Numbered from the stretch's first letter, positions 26,351-35,921 are shown. The stretch: 45,281 nt of DNA from Desulfobacterales bacterium (GCA_030689795.1 JAUYEO010000169.1:1-45281), one strand, 5' to 3'. Notes: generated by a model from the letters alone, not told the origin. A program made the numbers and translations.

Positions 26351-28669
26351 TCAGAATCCCTTGAACGGATTAGGCCCAAGTCCTTCGATTATTTCTACAA
26401 AATCACCGATCATCTTGGGAATCTTGTCGTATTCATCTATTGCAATTTCAAACTGTGCAACCCGCTCATTTTCAAGGGCCAGGCTCTGGAGAGCCTCACC
26501 GATCTTTTTCATTCTTATACTTGCAAGCTCGCTCCCTTTTACAAAATGGCACTGGTAATCATCACCGTGCCTGCAGCCAAGGAGAAAGATACCGTCCATC
26601 CCCTGTGAAAGCGCATCCTTTATCCATATAACATTTACCGAGCCAAGACATCTTACAGGGATAAACCTTACGATATGTGAATAATTAAGCCTGTTCATGC
26701 CGGCAATATCAAGAGCCGGATAAGCGTCATTTTCACAAACAAGGGCAAGAATTCTTAAAGGCGGATCGTCAAAGTCATTTTCAGAAGGAACCTTAATCGA
26801 TTTTACCATCGATCCTATGCTGTCGATATTGTAATCGGCAAAACCGATAATCCGCTCAGGACACGCGCCCATGCAGGTTCCGCAGCGTCTGCATCGGGTC
26901 GGGTTCGGCTTTGGTGTGCCTTTTTCATCATCATCGAGAGCGCCGAAAGGACATTCCTCCGTGCAGCGCTTGCACTGGGTGCATCTCTGGAAGAAAAAGT
27001 CGGGAAACGACATATCGCCGGATCTCGGATGAACCGCAACGCCTCTGTTGGAAGATTCAATGCATTGAATCGCTTTAAGGGCTGCTCCCGTTGCGTCTTC
27101 AATTGTCTCTTCCATGGTCATGCTTCTGCGGATACATCCGGCGGCATAAATGCCGGTTCTCTGTGTTTCATACGGAAAGCATATGAAATTTGAATCGGTG
27201 TACTTGTCAAAAAGATCTATATCTCGGAACCCTGGGCCCTGCCTGTAAGCAAGATTTATAACAGGATCATCAGCGGTCGCAGGAACCATGCCTGTGGCCA
27301 GAACAACCATATCCGCTTTAACCTTTATCTTTTCGCCCAGAAGAGTATTATCGGCTTCAACAACCATCCCGTCGCCGTTTTTTGAAACACTCACAACTTC
27401 TCCCTTGGTCAAAAAGATACCGGGATCCTGCTGGATGCTCTTATAAAAATTTTCCATAAGGCCGGGGGTCCGCATATGCTGATAAATAACGTAGGCCTTC
27501 CCGTCCGGATAATCCTCACGGACATATTTAGCCTGCTTCAGCGATACCAGGCTCGTTACCGATCCGGCATAAGCGAAATCATTGTCGCTTCCTTTTCCGG
27601 GACTCTGGACAAATACAACCGATCTGGCCTCTTTACCGTCCGAAGGGCGCATTATCCTGCCTTTCGCTGCAATCTCCTCAAACCGGGTGTTCGTAACAAC
27701 ATCGGGAAGCTCGCCAAACCCAAGATGGGCAAATTCATTTCCTTCCGGATTATATGGTCTCCATCCGGCAGTAAGTATGACTGCGCCGAATTTTTCGCCG
27801 TTCGGATCAATCGCAAGAATATCCAGTTTGCCTTTATTAAAGTCCTTGTAAATCTCTATCTGTTTATCTTTATCAAACTCTTTCCCATTCGAATCAATCT
27901 TCATTTCGGGAGGCAGCGGAAATGGAACATCAAATTCTATATTTTCTCCGGGTTTCTTTAAAGTAACAGTAAAATCTCCGGGCTGACCGGCTATTCTGGC
28001 AACAACAGTGTTCGTTTTCACTGTTATGCCGGGCAATGATTCAAGCTCTTTAATCCTGTCTGAAATAACAGGAGGAATAATATTTTCAAATGGATTTTCA
28101 ACCGGAAGCTGCTTGCGCACCTTTGCAGCATATCCTCCCAGAGAGCTCTCCTTCTCTACGATTGTTACTTCATATCCGGTTTTTGCAGCATCCATAGCTG
28201 CCGAAATACCCGCTATACCGCCGCCGATAACCAGTATCTTCCTGCAAAAAGCGTCGAGTTTGTAAGGCTCAGGCAGTGTTATCTTCTGTATCTTGATGAC
28301 ACCCATTTTCAGATAATCTTCAGCCATCATCTGAATATGGTCAATACCGCCTTCTTCTCCGGCTTTTTTTGTGCTTGGATGGGTCCATACAACCTGCTCT
28401 CTCAGATTGACACGATCCACAAGGCAGCCGTCAAATCTGAAAATATCGAAATTGACCCGGCGGGAACAGGCTCCAATCACGAGAGAATTGACTCCCTCGC
28501 CGGCTATATCCTGCTTGAGTAATTCCAGGCCTTCCTTGCCGCAAAGAAACGGGTGTGTCTTGACTATGCCCACGCCGGCTTCTTTAGGAACCGCGCTAAG
28601 CTTTTCTACATTGAGAGCTTCTCCGATTCCGCAACCAGTGCATATATATACGCCATATTTCTTATTCAT
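26351..28669 (-). CDS. qmoB: Quinone-interacting oxidoreductase subunit QmoB
   Basis: QmoB is an HdrA-like flavoprotein with a fused MvhD-like domain. The 772-residue protein starts with a cysteine-containing region (YICTGCGIGE), then the FAD-binding GGGIAGISAA (about 148-157). Near 565-625 it has two [4Fe-4S] motifs, CTQCKRCTEECP and CRRCGTCMGACP. The C-terminal part resembles the MvhD family (VCEND, VRCLGSVN, GCRHGDDYQC). It is flanked closely by qmoA (10 bp) and qmoC, and is thought to link the flavin chemistry of the complex to APS reductase. Both active cysteine clusters are complete. Confidence 0.95.
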   Translation of the reverse strand: MNKKYGVYICTGCGIGEALNVEKLSAVPKEAGVGIVKTHPFLCGKEGLELLKQDIAGEGVNSLVIGACSRRVNFDIFRFDGCLVDRVNLREQVVWTHPSTKKAGEEGGIDHIQMMAEDYLKMGVIKIQKITLPEPYKLDAFCRKILVIGGGIAGISAAMDAAKTGYEVTIVEKESSLGGYAAKVRKQLPVENPFENIIPPVISDRIKELESLPGITVKTNTVVARIAGQPGDFTVTLKKPGENIEFDVPFPLPPEMKIDSNGKEFDKDKQIEIYKDFNKGKLDILAIDPNGEKFGAVILTAGWRPYNPEGNEFAHLGFGELPDVVTNTRFEEIAAKGRIMRPSDGKEARSVVFVQSPGKGSDNDFAYAGSVTSLVSLKQAKYVREDYPDGKAYVIYQHMRTPGLMENFYKSIQQDPGIFLTKGEVVSVSKNGDGMVVEADNTLLGEKIKVKADMVVLATGMVPATADDPVINLAYRQGPGFRDIDLFDKYTDSNFICFPYETQRTGIYAAGCIRRSMTMEETIEDATGAALKAIQCIESSNRGVAVHPRSGDMSFPDFFFQRCTQCKRCTEECPFGALDDDEKGTPKPNPTRCRRCGTCMGACPERIIGFADYNIDSIGSMVKSIKVPSENDFDDPPLRILALVCENDAYPALDIAGMNRLNYSHIVRFIPVRCLGSVNVIWIKDALSQGMDGIFLLGCRHGDDYQCHFVKGSELASIRMKKIGEALQSLALENERVAQFEIAIDEYDKIPKMIGDFVEIIEGLGPNPFKGF

Positions 28670-28679
28670 GGATAACCTC

Positions 28680-29957
28680 CTACCTCCTCACCAGGGTTTG
28701 AATAGCCTTAAGGGCCATACCGGTGGCATTCTGGTTTGACGATACCACATCGGCAGGCTTGTTGGCACATCCTGCAGCAAACATTCCGCCCTTATTAAAA
28801 TCATTGATGATGAATCCGTCAGGGTTATAATTCAATTCTGCATGCGGTTTGCTTATTGCTGCTGTCGGTTGCATGCCTGTAGCAAGAACGGCCATTTCAA
28901 CAGTCTGTCTGACCTTTTCACCTGTTACGGCATTTTCGGCAACTACTGTAATATTTTTTGTGGCAGGATCTTCACTTACTTCCGCCACTTTGCCCTTGAT
29001 GAAAAATACTTTGTCGTCGGCCTTGATCTTGTTATAAAATTTTTCATATCTCAGGCCGGGAGTCCTCAAATCTATATAAAAGATATAGATTTTGGCATCA
29101 GGATATTGTTCCCTGATATAAGTCGCATGCTTGAGTGAAGCCATGCAGCATATGTAAGAACAATAAGGAAGGTGATTTTCATCCCTTGATCCGGCGCACT
29201 GGGCAAATGCAACGCTTTCCGGAGCCTTGCCGTCGGAGGGGCGGAGTATTTTCCCCTTTGTGGGGCCATTTGGAGAAGCATATCTTTCCAGAATCATGTT
29301 CGTAATTATATTAGGATACTTACCGAATCCGAGATTATCGATCTTATTAGCGTCATACGGAGCCCATCCTGTTGCCCATACGATTGCGCCCACCTTAAGG
29401 TTAATAGTCTTTGATTCCATCTTAAGGTCTATTGCGCTGTATTTACATGCATCAACACACTTGGCACATTCAGGCCCTTTGCATGTTGCGCCGTCAATAA
29501 CATAACGCATTGGAAATGACATTTCAAAAGGTCTGAATATAGCCTTTGTATTATCGAGGCCGAAATTGAAGTCGTTTTTTCTTTCAACAGGGCATACTTT
29601 AACGCATTCATCGCAAGCCACACAGTTTTCATTGATATATCTCGGGCTTAACTTGATCTGAACATCATAATTTCCCGGCACGCCCTCAACATTTTGAACC
29701 TCTGCCAGTGTAAAAACTTTGATTCTCGGGTTGTCTTTAATTCTCCTGAAATTGATCTCAAGACCGCAGGTCGGAGGACATAGCTTTGGAAAATATTGAT
29801 TTAATTGCGCTACTCTTCCACCCAGGTAAGGATTTTTTTCGACCAGAAAGACCTCATACCCCACTTCTGCAGTCTCAAGGGCCGTGGTCAAACCGCTCAT
29901 TCCGCCCCCGACGACCAGAACGCTTCCGCTAGCAGGAGCTGCTTTGTCTGCTGTCAT
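28680..29957 (-). CDS. qmoA: Quinone-interacting oxidoreductase subunit QmoA
   Basis: QmoA is a 425-residue HdrA-like flavoprotein of the Qmo complex. It shows the N-terminal FAD-binding VVGGGMSGLTTA (15-26), the HdrA cysteine region CPPTCGLEINFRR, and ferredoxin-like clusters CVACDECVKVC and CKGPECAKCVDAC. The ATG at 29957 follows GGAGGGAT. It is the first gene of the operon. In many sulfate reducers aprBA lies directly upstream; here the upstream 680 bp hold only repeats. Confidence 0.95.
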   Translation of the reverse strand: MTADKAAPASGSVLVVGGGMSGLTTALETAEVGYEVFLVEKNPYLGGRVAQLNQYFPKLCPPTCGLEINFRRIKDNPRIKVFTLAEVQNVEGVPGNYDVQIKLSPRYINENCVACDECVKVCPVERKNDFNFGLDNTKAIFRPFEMSFPMRYVIDGATCKGPECAKCVDACKYSAIDLKMESKTINLKVGAIVWATGWAPYDANKIDNLGFGKYPNIITNMILERYASPNGPTKGKILRPSDGKAPESVAFAQCAGSRDENHLPYCSYICCMASLKHATYIREQYPDAKIYIFYIDLRTPGLRYEKFYNKIKADDKVFFIKGKVAEVSEDPATKNITVVAENAVTGEKVRQTVEMAVLATGMQPTAAISKPHAELNYNPDGFIINDFNKGGMFAAGCANKPADVVSSNQNATGMALKAIQTLVRR

Positions 29958-30018
29958 GCTATCCCTCCGTGCTTAAAAAAGTTAATCTTAATAAAATAAT
30001 AAAAAACCGGCGATATCC

Positions 30019-30047
30019 TTTATATGATGGTTTCGTAAAAAGTCCAA
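30019..30047 (-). promoter_or_regulatory. Candidate promoter of qmoABC overlapping a repeat end
   Basis: On the minus strand TTGGAC (30042-30047) and TATAAA (30019-30024) are separated by 17 bp and lie 62 bp upstream of the qmoA ATG. The -35 lies within the terminal repeat of the palindromic element at 30025-30216. The -35 matches three of six positions and the -10 matches five of six. Confidence 0.35.
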
Positions 30048-30216
30048 ATATGCTCTCTTAATGAGCTTTTTGGGGATTTTTAAATGACTTCGCTAAATCA
30101 CAAGAACTCGGGCTAAAGCCCTCAAACAGCTTGTGATTTTTAACGCTCAGTTCTTTAAAAATCTACTTCCCAAAAATCTCAAATCCGTTCGCATATGACT
30201 TTTTACGAGTCTATCA
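30025..30216. mobile_element. MITE-like palindromic element (GACTTTTTACGA family), copy 1
   Basis: The 192-bp element has inverted ends TGATGGTTTCGTAAAAAGTC and TGATAGACTCGTAAAAAGTC (read inward), which differ at a few positions. Inside are nested inverted repeats: AAATCACAAG with CTTGTGATTT, GGGCT with AGCCC, and TTTTTGGGGATTTTTAAATGA with a related arm. It codes for nothing. Related ends occur at 30515, 30637, 43663, 43987 and 44128. Confidence 0.75.
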
Positions 30217-30514
30217 ATTTTCATATGTTTAGAATATCTCATACTTTAACAATGTGTAAGCTATTCTGTTAATACTCTAATATTATTTATGATACAATTA
30301 ATTAAATACTTATATAATTTGGCCGATTCTAGTAATTTAATTAAGATTTAATGTCAAGTTATATTATTTTTATTACATGAACTTAAAATAGTATGATATT
30401 TGAAACTAATTTAAAGGAAATAATGATATAAATAGATGATATATCAGAAATTTATATTGTTGTTAAATAATATACTAATTACTAATATAGGATGAGCTCT
30501 TAAAGAGTAAAATG
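30217..30514. other. AT-rich spacer without a recognisable feature
   Basis: Very AT-rich DNA between two repeat elements. No gene, tRNA or clear promoter can be supported. Confidence 0.6.
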
Positions 30515-30656
30515 TTGAGAGACTCGTAAAAAGTATAAAATCCCGTCACTCCCGTGAAAATCCGCGCCGGCGGAAAACACTTAAAAAGATCCGCCGCGGC
30601 GGAATCTCGCGGGAATGACGCTTAGAAGTGAATTCGAACTTTTTATGAAGCCGTCA
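30515..30656. mobile_element. MITE-like element (GACTTTTTACGA family), copy 2
   Basis: The ends TGAGAGACTCGTAAAAAGTA (30515-30534) and, on the opposite strand, TGACGGCTTCATAAAAAGTT are inverted copies of the family. The interior has GC-rich palindromes TCCGCGCCGGCGGA (30561-30574) and TCCGCCGCGGCGGA (30590-30603), and a GGGAATGACG arm. Its right end supplies the last four codons and the stop of the His-rich protein gene. Confidence 0.7.
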
Positions 30657-30897
30657 TCTTTAATGCTTCTTCAAACTTCTTATTAATTTCCTCGGTTATA
30701 ACGGCTGCCTCCTCAAGAAGAATAAATACTTTCCCCACATCTTTATCTTTTGCTTTTCTGGCCCAATCCCGGTATGTTTCGGCATGTTCTTTGTTGTGCT
30801 TTATCCAGTGCTCCAGTAGTTTTGCCATTTTTTGATCAAAAGAGAGAGTTGAAGCCGTTTCTTGGTTGTGATGATTATGATTATGGTGATGTGTCAT
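30643..30897 (-). CDS. Small His-rich protein
   Basis: This 84-residue protein starts at the ATG at 30897, behind AAGGAGA, with MTHHHNHNHHNQ, a histidine-rich segment suited to metal binding. The rest is one amphipathic helical domain (FDQKMAKLLEHWIKHNKEH, then a second helix to EEALK). I do not know a named family or function; similar His-rich small proteins seem to occur in other Deltaproteobacteria. The final codons (KMTAS) and the stop are formed by a repeat element end, so the C-terminus may have been altered by that insertion. It is divergent from the penicillin-binding protein gene. Confidence 0.75.
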   Translation of the reverse strand: MTHHHNHNHHNQETASTLSFDQKMAKLLEHWIKHNKEHAETYRDWARKAKDKDVGKVFILLEEAAVITEEINKKFEEALKMTAS

Positions 30898-31003
30898 TGA
30901 GTCGTCTCCTTCCACAAATTGAATGAATATTAACGACAATAATTATAATGGCTTTGCATTATAGTCAACAAAACATAATCGTATATACCCCGGCTTGAAA
31001 CAA

Positions 31004-32980
31004 ATGAAATATTTTATAATTTCCAGTAATAATCGGCGCTTTAACTACCGGACAATATCCATTGTTGTTTTTGCAGCTCTTATATCAGGTATTATTTCAG
31101 GAGCTTTTATTGCATTAACGTGGGATCTGCCCCAGGTACGCTCGCTTGAGTCTTTCAGGCCGGCCGGAGTGACACGAATATATTCCGCCGACGGTATATT
31201 GCTTTCGGAGCTTTATCTGGAAAAACGAGAACCTGTGCCGCTCAAGGCAATTCCGTATTATCTCAAAGCAGCGCTTGTTGCTACGGAAGACAGGAACTTT
31301 TATAAGCACAGCGGTGTGGATATAAGGGGAATCCTCCGCGCCATAATAAAAGACATAATGGCGGGAGAATATGTCGAAGGCGCAAGCACAATAACCCAGC
31401 AGGTTGCAAAAACTTTTTTTCTGACCCCAAAAAAGAGTTTGTTGCGGAAGATCAAAGAAGCTATCCTTTCCTTTCAGCTTGAACGCCGCTACACCAAAGA
31501 CGAAATAATGGAACTGTATGTCAACCAGATATACTTCGGAAGCGGCGCTTACGGTGTCGAATCTGCGTCAAAATTATATTTCGGAAAATCGGCAAAAGAC
31601 CTTAACCTTACCGAATGCGCTCTGATAGCCGGTTTACCCAAATCCCCTTCCCGTTTTTCCCCTCTCATAAATTTGAATGCGGCTCAAAAAAGAAGAAATA
31701 TTGTACTAAAGCAGATGCTGGCAACCGGGATAATCTCCGAAGCCGAACATAATGCTTCAGCCGGTAATCCTGTTATACTTTTTAATCATCAACAAAGCAG
31801 AGTCATTGCACCCTATTTTATAGAATATGTAAAAAATTATCTCGAAGAGGTACTGGGCGCATCACGATTGTACAGGGAAGGGCTTACCGTTCATACCACT
31901 CTTTTGTCAAATCTGCAGAATGCTGCCGAAGAGTCATCTGCAAACGGAATTGCTGAAATTGCAAAAAGAATGAAAAAGCGCGGCATAATAAATCCCGATC
32001 CTCAGTGCGCTCTTATCTCCATTGACATAAAGACCGGTGGAATCGTTGCCATGACAGGAGGTAACGATTTTTCTAAAAGCTCTTTTAACAGGGCCACAAT
32101 GGCTTTAAGGCAACCCGGATCGGCATTTAAACCTTTTATTTATGCTCTTGCCGTTGAACGCGGGTTTACCCAGCATTCATTACTTCTTGATGCTCCGGTT
32201 GTCTTTAAAGGCGGAAAAATCGGCGAAGACTGGATACCCCAAAATTATTCGGGCAGTTATGAAGGTGAAATTACATTAAGGAAGGCGCTTGCCATTTCAG
32301 AGAATATTCCCGCCATCAGGCTTACAGAAATTCTTGGCCCTTCTTATGTGGCGCAATTTGCCCACAGACTCGGAATCGAAACTTTCCTTGACCCGAACCT
32401 TTCCCTTGCTCTCGGCACATCCGGGGTAACATTGATGGATCTGTCATCCGCATATGCGGTATTTCCAAACATGGGCAAATATATCAGGCCTTTTTGTGTA
32501 ACCGAAGTTGAAGATCACAGGGGGAATATCATATGGCGGACAAAACCACAAAAAAGGATTGTGATGTCGGGCGAAGGGGCCGCAATAATGACAAACATGC
32601 TTGAGGCCGTGATAAATGAAGGCACTGGAACTGCTGCGCGAGTCCTGAACCGATCTGTCGCAGGAAAAACAGGAACAACCAATGATCACAAGGATGCGTT
32701 TTTTATTGGCTTCTCTCCGTCGGTGCTGGCAGGGGTATGGGTTGGCCGCGATATGCCGGCTTCGCTTGGTAAAGGAGAAACCGGAGCAAAGGCGGCGCTT
32801 CCTATATGGATCGATTTCATGTCAAAAGCCCTTGCAAACAAACAGGGCGAGGCATTTAATGTGCCTGAAGGAGTAGTCATTGTAAACATAGATCCTGCGA
32901 CGGGTCTTCCGGCATCACCCGAATCAAAGGTTGTTGCAACTGCTCTTTATAAAAAAGGAACGGAGCCAAACCATCCATAA
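31004..32980 (+). CDS. Class A penicillin-binding protein 1A
   Basis: This bifunctional peptidoglycan synthase polymerises lipid II and crosslinks stem peptides in the periplasm. The 658-residue protein has one N-terminal membrane helix (about 17-38). The glycosyltransferase (GT51) domain has the catalytic ATEDRNFYKH (Glu95) and GASTITQQVAK. The transpeptidase has SAFK (Ser373, Lys376), SEN (432-434) and KTGT (555-558). I chose the ATG at 31004; a TTG three codons upstream is possible. The length is below that of long PBP1A forms but complete. It is followed by 180 bp before the cyclase gene. Confidence 0.95.
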   Translation: MKYFIISSNNRRFNYRTISIVVFAALISGIISGAFIALTWDLPQVRSLESFRPAGVTRIYSADGILLSELYLEKREPVPLKAIPYYLKAALVATEDRNFYKHSGVDIRGILRAIIKDIMAGEYVEGASTITQQVAKTFFLTPKKSLLRKIKEAILSFQLERRYTKDEIMELYVNQIYFGSGAYGVESASKLYFGKSAKDLNLTECALIAGLPKSPSRFSPLINLNAAQKRRNIVLKQMLATGIISEAEHNASAGNPVILFNHQQSRVIAPYFIEYVKNYLEEVLGASRLYREGLTVHTTLLSNLQNAAEESSANGIAEIAKRMKKRGIINPDPQCALISIDIKTGGIVAMTGGNDFSKSSFNRATMALRQPGSAFKPFIYALAVERGFTQHSLLLDAPVVFKGGKIGEDWIPQNYSGSYEGEITLRKALAISENIPAIRLTEILGPSYVAQFAHRLGIETFLDPNLSLALGTSGVTLMDLSSAYAVFPNMGKYIRPFCVTEVEDHRGNIIWRTKPQKRIVMSGEGAAIMTNMLEAVINEGTGTAARVLNRSVAGKTGTTNDHKDAFFIGFSPSVLAGVWVGRDMPASLGKGETGAKAALPIWIDFMSKALANKQGEAFNVPEGVVIVNIDPATGLPASPESKVVATALYKKGTEPNHP

Positions 32981-33070
32981 ATAACCTCTATAAACCTCAA
33001 AAAAGCCGAGTGTGCGAGGCGTGATGGAAGGGAGACGATTGAAGCCGGGAGATTGACCTGTCCTAACATG

Positions 33071-33099
33071 TTGACTTTTTAGCGCTGTTAAAATATTGT
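33071..33099 (+). promoter_or_regulatory. Candidate promoter of the cyclase gene
   Basis: TTGACT (33071-33076) and TATTGT (33094-33099) are spaced 17 bp apart and lie 62 bp before the cyclase ATG. The -10 match is weak. Confidence 0.4.
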
Positions 33100-33160
33100 C
33101 GGACAAATTCTGTTCGGAGTGAAATAATAAACCGGAGTTCTTCAAGCGGATATAATATTT

Positions 33161-35422
33161 ATGCCTCTTTTTCAAAATAAATTAAAATTCAATCCTGTCA
33201 TCATCTCAATCATCGCTGTAATTATAGTAACTTTCTCCTATTTGTACGGTATTCCTTTTCTTGACCTCATGGAATTGAAAACCGTCGATTTGAGATTCAA
33301 ATCAAGAGGGAACATACCTACAACTTCAGATGTCGTTCTTGCTGTAATAGACGAAAAAAGCATCGCAAAAGAAGGCAAATGGATCTGGCCCAGGTCAAAA
33401 ATGGCGGAACTTGTCAACAGGCTTTCAAATGCCGGAGCTAAAGTAATCGCTTTCGATATCGGGTTTCTTGAAGCCGATGAAAAGAGCACTGTCAGAGCAA
33501 TAGAAGAGATTCAGAAAAAGATGGGGGATCTCACCCAAGTCAATCCTTCACTGGCAAAATATCTCGAGGATCTCAAATTCCATACGGACAATGACAGGCT
33601 TCTTGCAAATGCAATACGCAACTCAAAAGCAAAAGTCATCCTCGGCTATTTTTTCCAGACCGATAAAACATCGGCAGGACATATCGATGAAAAAGAAATC
33701 CGCATGCACCAGAACAATGTTCAGAGCTCGGAATACAAATCGATATCCTATTCATCAGAATCGGCCAGAAATGCCCCGCTCATAGAGACTTTTTCTCCAC
33801 AGTCAAATATCAAAGCTATTTCAGAAACAACAGGTTATTCGGGTTATTTCAACATGTTTCCTGATGAAGACGGAGTAGTCCGGTGGCTTCCGGCCGTTCT
33901 GAAATGCAGGGAATCTCTGTATGCTCCGTTATCCGTTGTCACTGTCAGCGCTTTTCTTGACAGCCAGCCCTCTGTTCAATTGTATGAATACGGCGTCGGT
34001 GAAATAAAAATCGGGGATATGTCAATTCCGACCGATGAGATCGGAAGGATAATAATAAACTACAGGGGGCCCGGAAAAACTTTTCCGCATATTTCCGTAA
34101 CCGATATTCTGAAAGGCGAAGCTGATACAAACATTACAAACATCATAAAAGACAGGATTGTCCTCATAGGAGCTACCGCCGTAGGAGTATATGACCTCAG
34201 GGTAACCCCATTTTCAACTGTCTTTCCCGGTCTTGAAATTCATGCAAATGTTATAGACAGCATTCTCGGCAAAGACCTTATGTACCACCCGGGCTGGTCA
34301 AATATTTTCGATATATTCGCAATAATCATCGCCGGACTGTTTCTTGGAATAATAATTCCCAGAACCAATGTATTGGCGGGCGCGGCGGCATCGATATTTT
34401 TATTTTTCGGATATATTCTTCTATGCCAGTTCCTTTTTTCCGGAAAGGGGTGGATATTGAACCTGGTCTATCCTCTTTCGGTTATGATAATAGTCTATGT
34501 CAGTATCACACTTTACAGATACATAGCCGAATCCAAACAGAAAAAATTCATCAGGGACGCATTCTCCACTTACCTTGCTCCTTCGGTAGTAAAGCAGCTC
34601 ATCGATTCACCTGAGAAGCTGGGTCTAGGCGGCCAGGAACGGGATATTACCGCTTTTTTTTCAGATATCCAGGGTTTTACAGGCATTTCCGAGACACTCT
34701 CCCCTAAAGAGCTGGTTGATCTTTTAAATGAATTCCTTACTGAAATGACCGATATCATCCTCGAATTCGAGGGAACAGTGGACAAATTCGAAGGCGATGC
34801 GATCATCGCCTTTTTCGGAGCGCCAAATGACTTGCCCAATCATTCAGAAGTTGCCTGCAAGGCATGTATAAAAATGCAGAAAAAACTCGAAGCGCTGAGG
34901 ACAAAATGGAAATCAGAGAAAAGACCCGCACTGAAAATGCGCATAGGACTTTGCAGCGGTAACGCCATTGTCGGGAACATGGGATCAAAGAACCGGATGG
35001 ATTATACGATGATGGGAGATACGGTCAACATTGCCGCAAGGCTTGAAGGAGTAAACAAGATTTACGGCATTTATTCAATGATAAGCGATACGACATTTGC
35101 CGCGGCGGGAAACGGAATAGTGACACGTGAGATAGACTCGGTAAATGTGGTCGGCAGAAACGAACCTGTTACCATATACGAACTCGTGGGGCTTCCCGAA
35201 GATATTGATGACGGTACGCGCAGGACTTTCGACAGTTACGCAAAAGGTCTTGCGGCATACAGGAGGAGCAACTGGGACCTTGCCATAAAACAATTCATAT
35301 CGGTTCTCGACCTCACCATAAACGACGGGCCAAGCAAAACAATGCTGGCCCGTTGCAATGAATATAAACTCAATCCGCCTGAAAAAGACTGGAACGGGGC
35401 ATATACGATAAAGACCAAATAG
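33161..35422 (+). CDS. CHASE2-domain class III adenylate cyclase
   Basis: This 753-residue receptor cyclase should make cAMP in response to an extracytoplasmic signal. Order: a membrane helix (about 11-30), an extracytoplasmic CHASE2 domain (about 35-370), three membrane helices (about 382-452), and a class III cyclase catalytic domain (about 490-670). Metal ligands are Asp502 (FFSDIQG) and Asp546 (FEGD). The base-selecting Lys542 and Asp614 point to ATP. The transition-state residues Asn623 and Arg627 are present (TVNIAAR). The TPR-like tail after 700 is short. No gene for a cAMP receptor is in the window. The preceding gene is on the same strand but has its own spacer. Confidence 0.93.
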   Translation: MPLFQNKLKFNPVIISIIAVIIVTFSYLYGIPFLDLMELKTVDLRFKSRGNIPTTSDVVLAVIDEKSIAKEGKWIWPRSKMAELVNRLSNAGAKVIAFDIGFLEADEKSTVRAIEEIQKKMGDLTQVNPSLAKYLEDLKFHTDNDRLLANAIRNSKAKVILGYFFQTDKTSAGHIDEKEIRMHQNNVQSSEYKSISYSSESARNAPLIETFSPQSNIKAISETTGYSGYFNMFPDEDGVVRWLPAVLKCRESLYAPLSVVTVSAFLDSQPSVQLYEYGVGEIKIGDMSIPTDEIGRIIINYRGPGKTFPHISVTDILKGEADTNITNIIKDRIVLIGATAVGVYDLRVTPFSTVFPGLEIHANVIDSILGKDLMYHPGWSNIFDIFAIIIAGLFLGIIIPRTNVLAGAAASIFLFFGYILLCQFLFSGKGWILNLVYPLSVMIIVYVSITLYRYIAESKQKKFIRDAFSTYLAPSVVKQLIDSPEKLGLGGQERDITAFFSDIQGFTGISETLSPKELVDLLNEFLTEMTDIILEFEGTVDKFEGDAIIAFFGAPNDLPNHSEVACKACIKMQKKLEALRTKWKSEKRPALKMRIGLCSGNAIVGNMGSKNRMDYTMMGDTVNIAARLEGVNKIYGIYSMISDTTFAAAGNGIVTREIDSVNVVGRNEPVTIYELVGLPEDIDDGTRRTFDSYAKGLAAYRRSNWDLAIKQFISVLDLTINDGPSKTMLARCNEYKLNPPEKDWNGAYTIKTK

Positions 35423-35451
35423 GCCCGGAAAGTCTTTTTATACTGCTAATA

Positions 35452-35829
35452 TCATTCAACTTGCTGGATGATCTCGCCTTGCTTGTCTCCGTGGAATATG
35501 CCGGTTGCATTCGAACCTTCTGTTTCTATGCGCCAGATACCGCCCATCGACTGGGCTGCAGGACCATAAAATGATCCGGATGCATTAAAAGCGCCGTCAT
35601 CACCGTCTAAAGCACCATCGCCGCTGACTCCAAAATGAGATGTTCCCCCCTCAAAAGATCCGAAAGCGCCTGTTATGGAAGCGCTGTGCGGCTGCTCTAT
35701 ATCTCCACTCACAACGTCCAGGTTAAACTCCGTTACCCAATGACTCATAAAATTTACCTTAGCGTCAAATCCGCCGGTCATGTTGACTCCGCCCGTATCC
35801 GTCCAATATGTTCCATGATTATTATTTAT
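35452..35829 (-). pseudogene. Remnant of a beta-barrel-like C-terminal domain protein
   Basis: The frame is open from 35829 (just after a TGA at 35830-35832) to 35452, but a convincing start is missing. From 35781 it encodes 109 residues beginning MTGGFDAKVNF. The sequence has repeated Gly/Ser/aromatic segments (GGTSHFGVSGDGALDG, FNASGSFYGPAAQSMGGIW, GIFHGDK) like the C-terminal domain found in FecR-type and transferrin-binding-like surface proteins of Desulfobacterota. The in-frame sequence GTYWTDTGG before the ATG continues the domain, so the gene has lost its 5' part. Family is my best guess; the truncation is well supported. Confidence 0.5.
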
Positions 35830-35921
35830 TCACAAATACCGGTGATTGTCAATATGGCATTTCACATTAAATCTTCATATTATTGCTTGATTTAACTCAA
35901 AATGATGTTATAAGAACTTCC

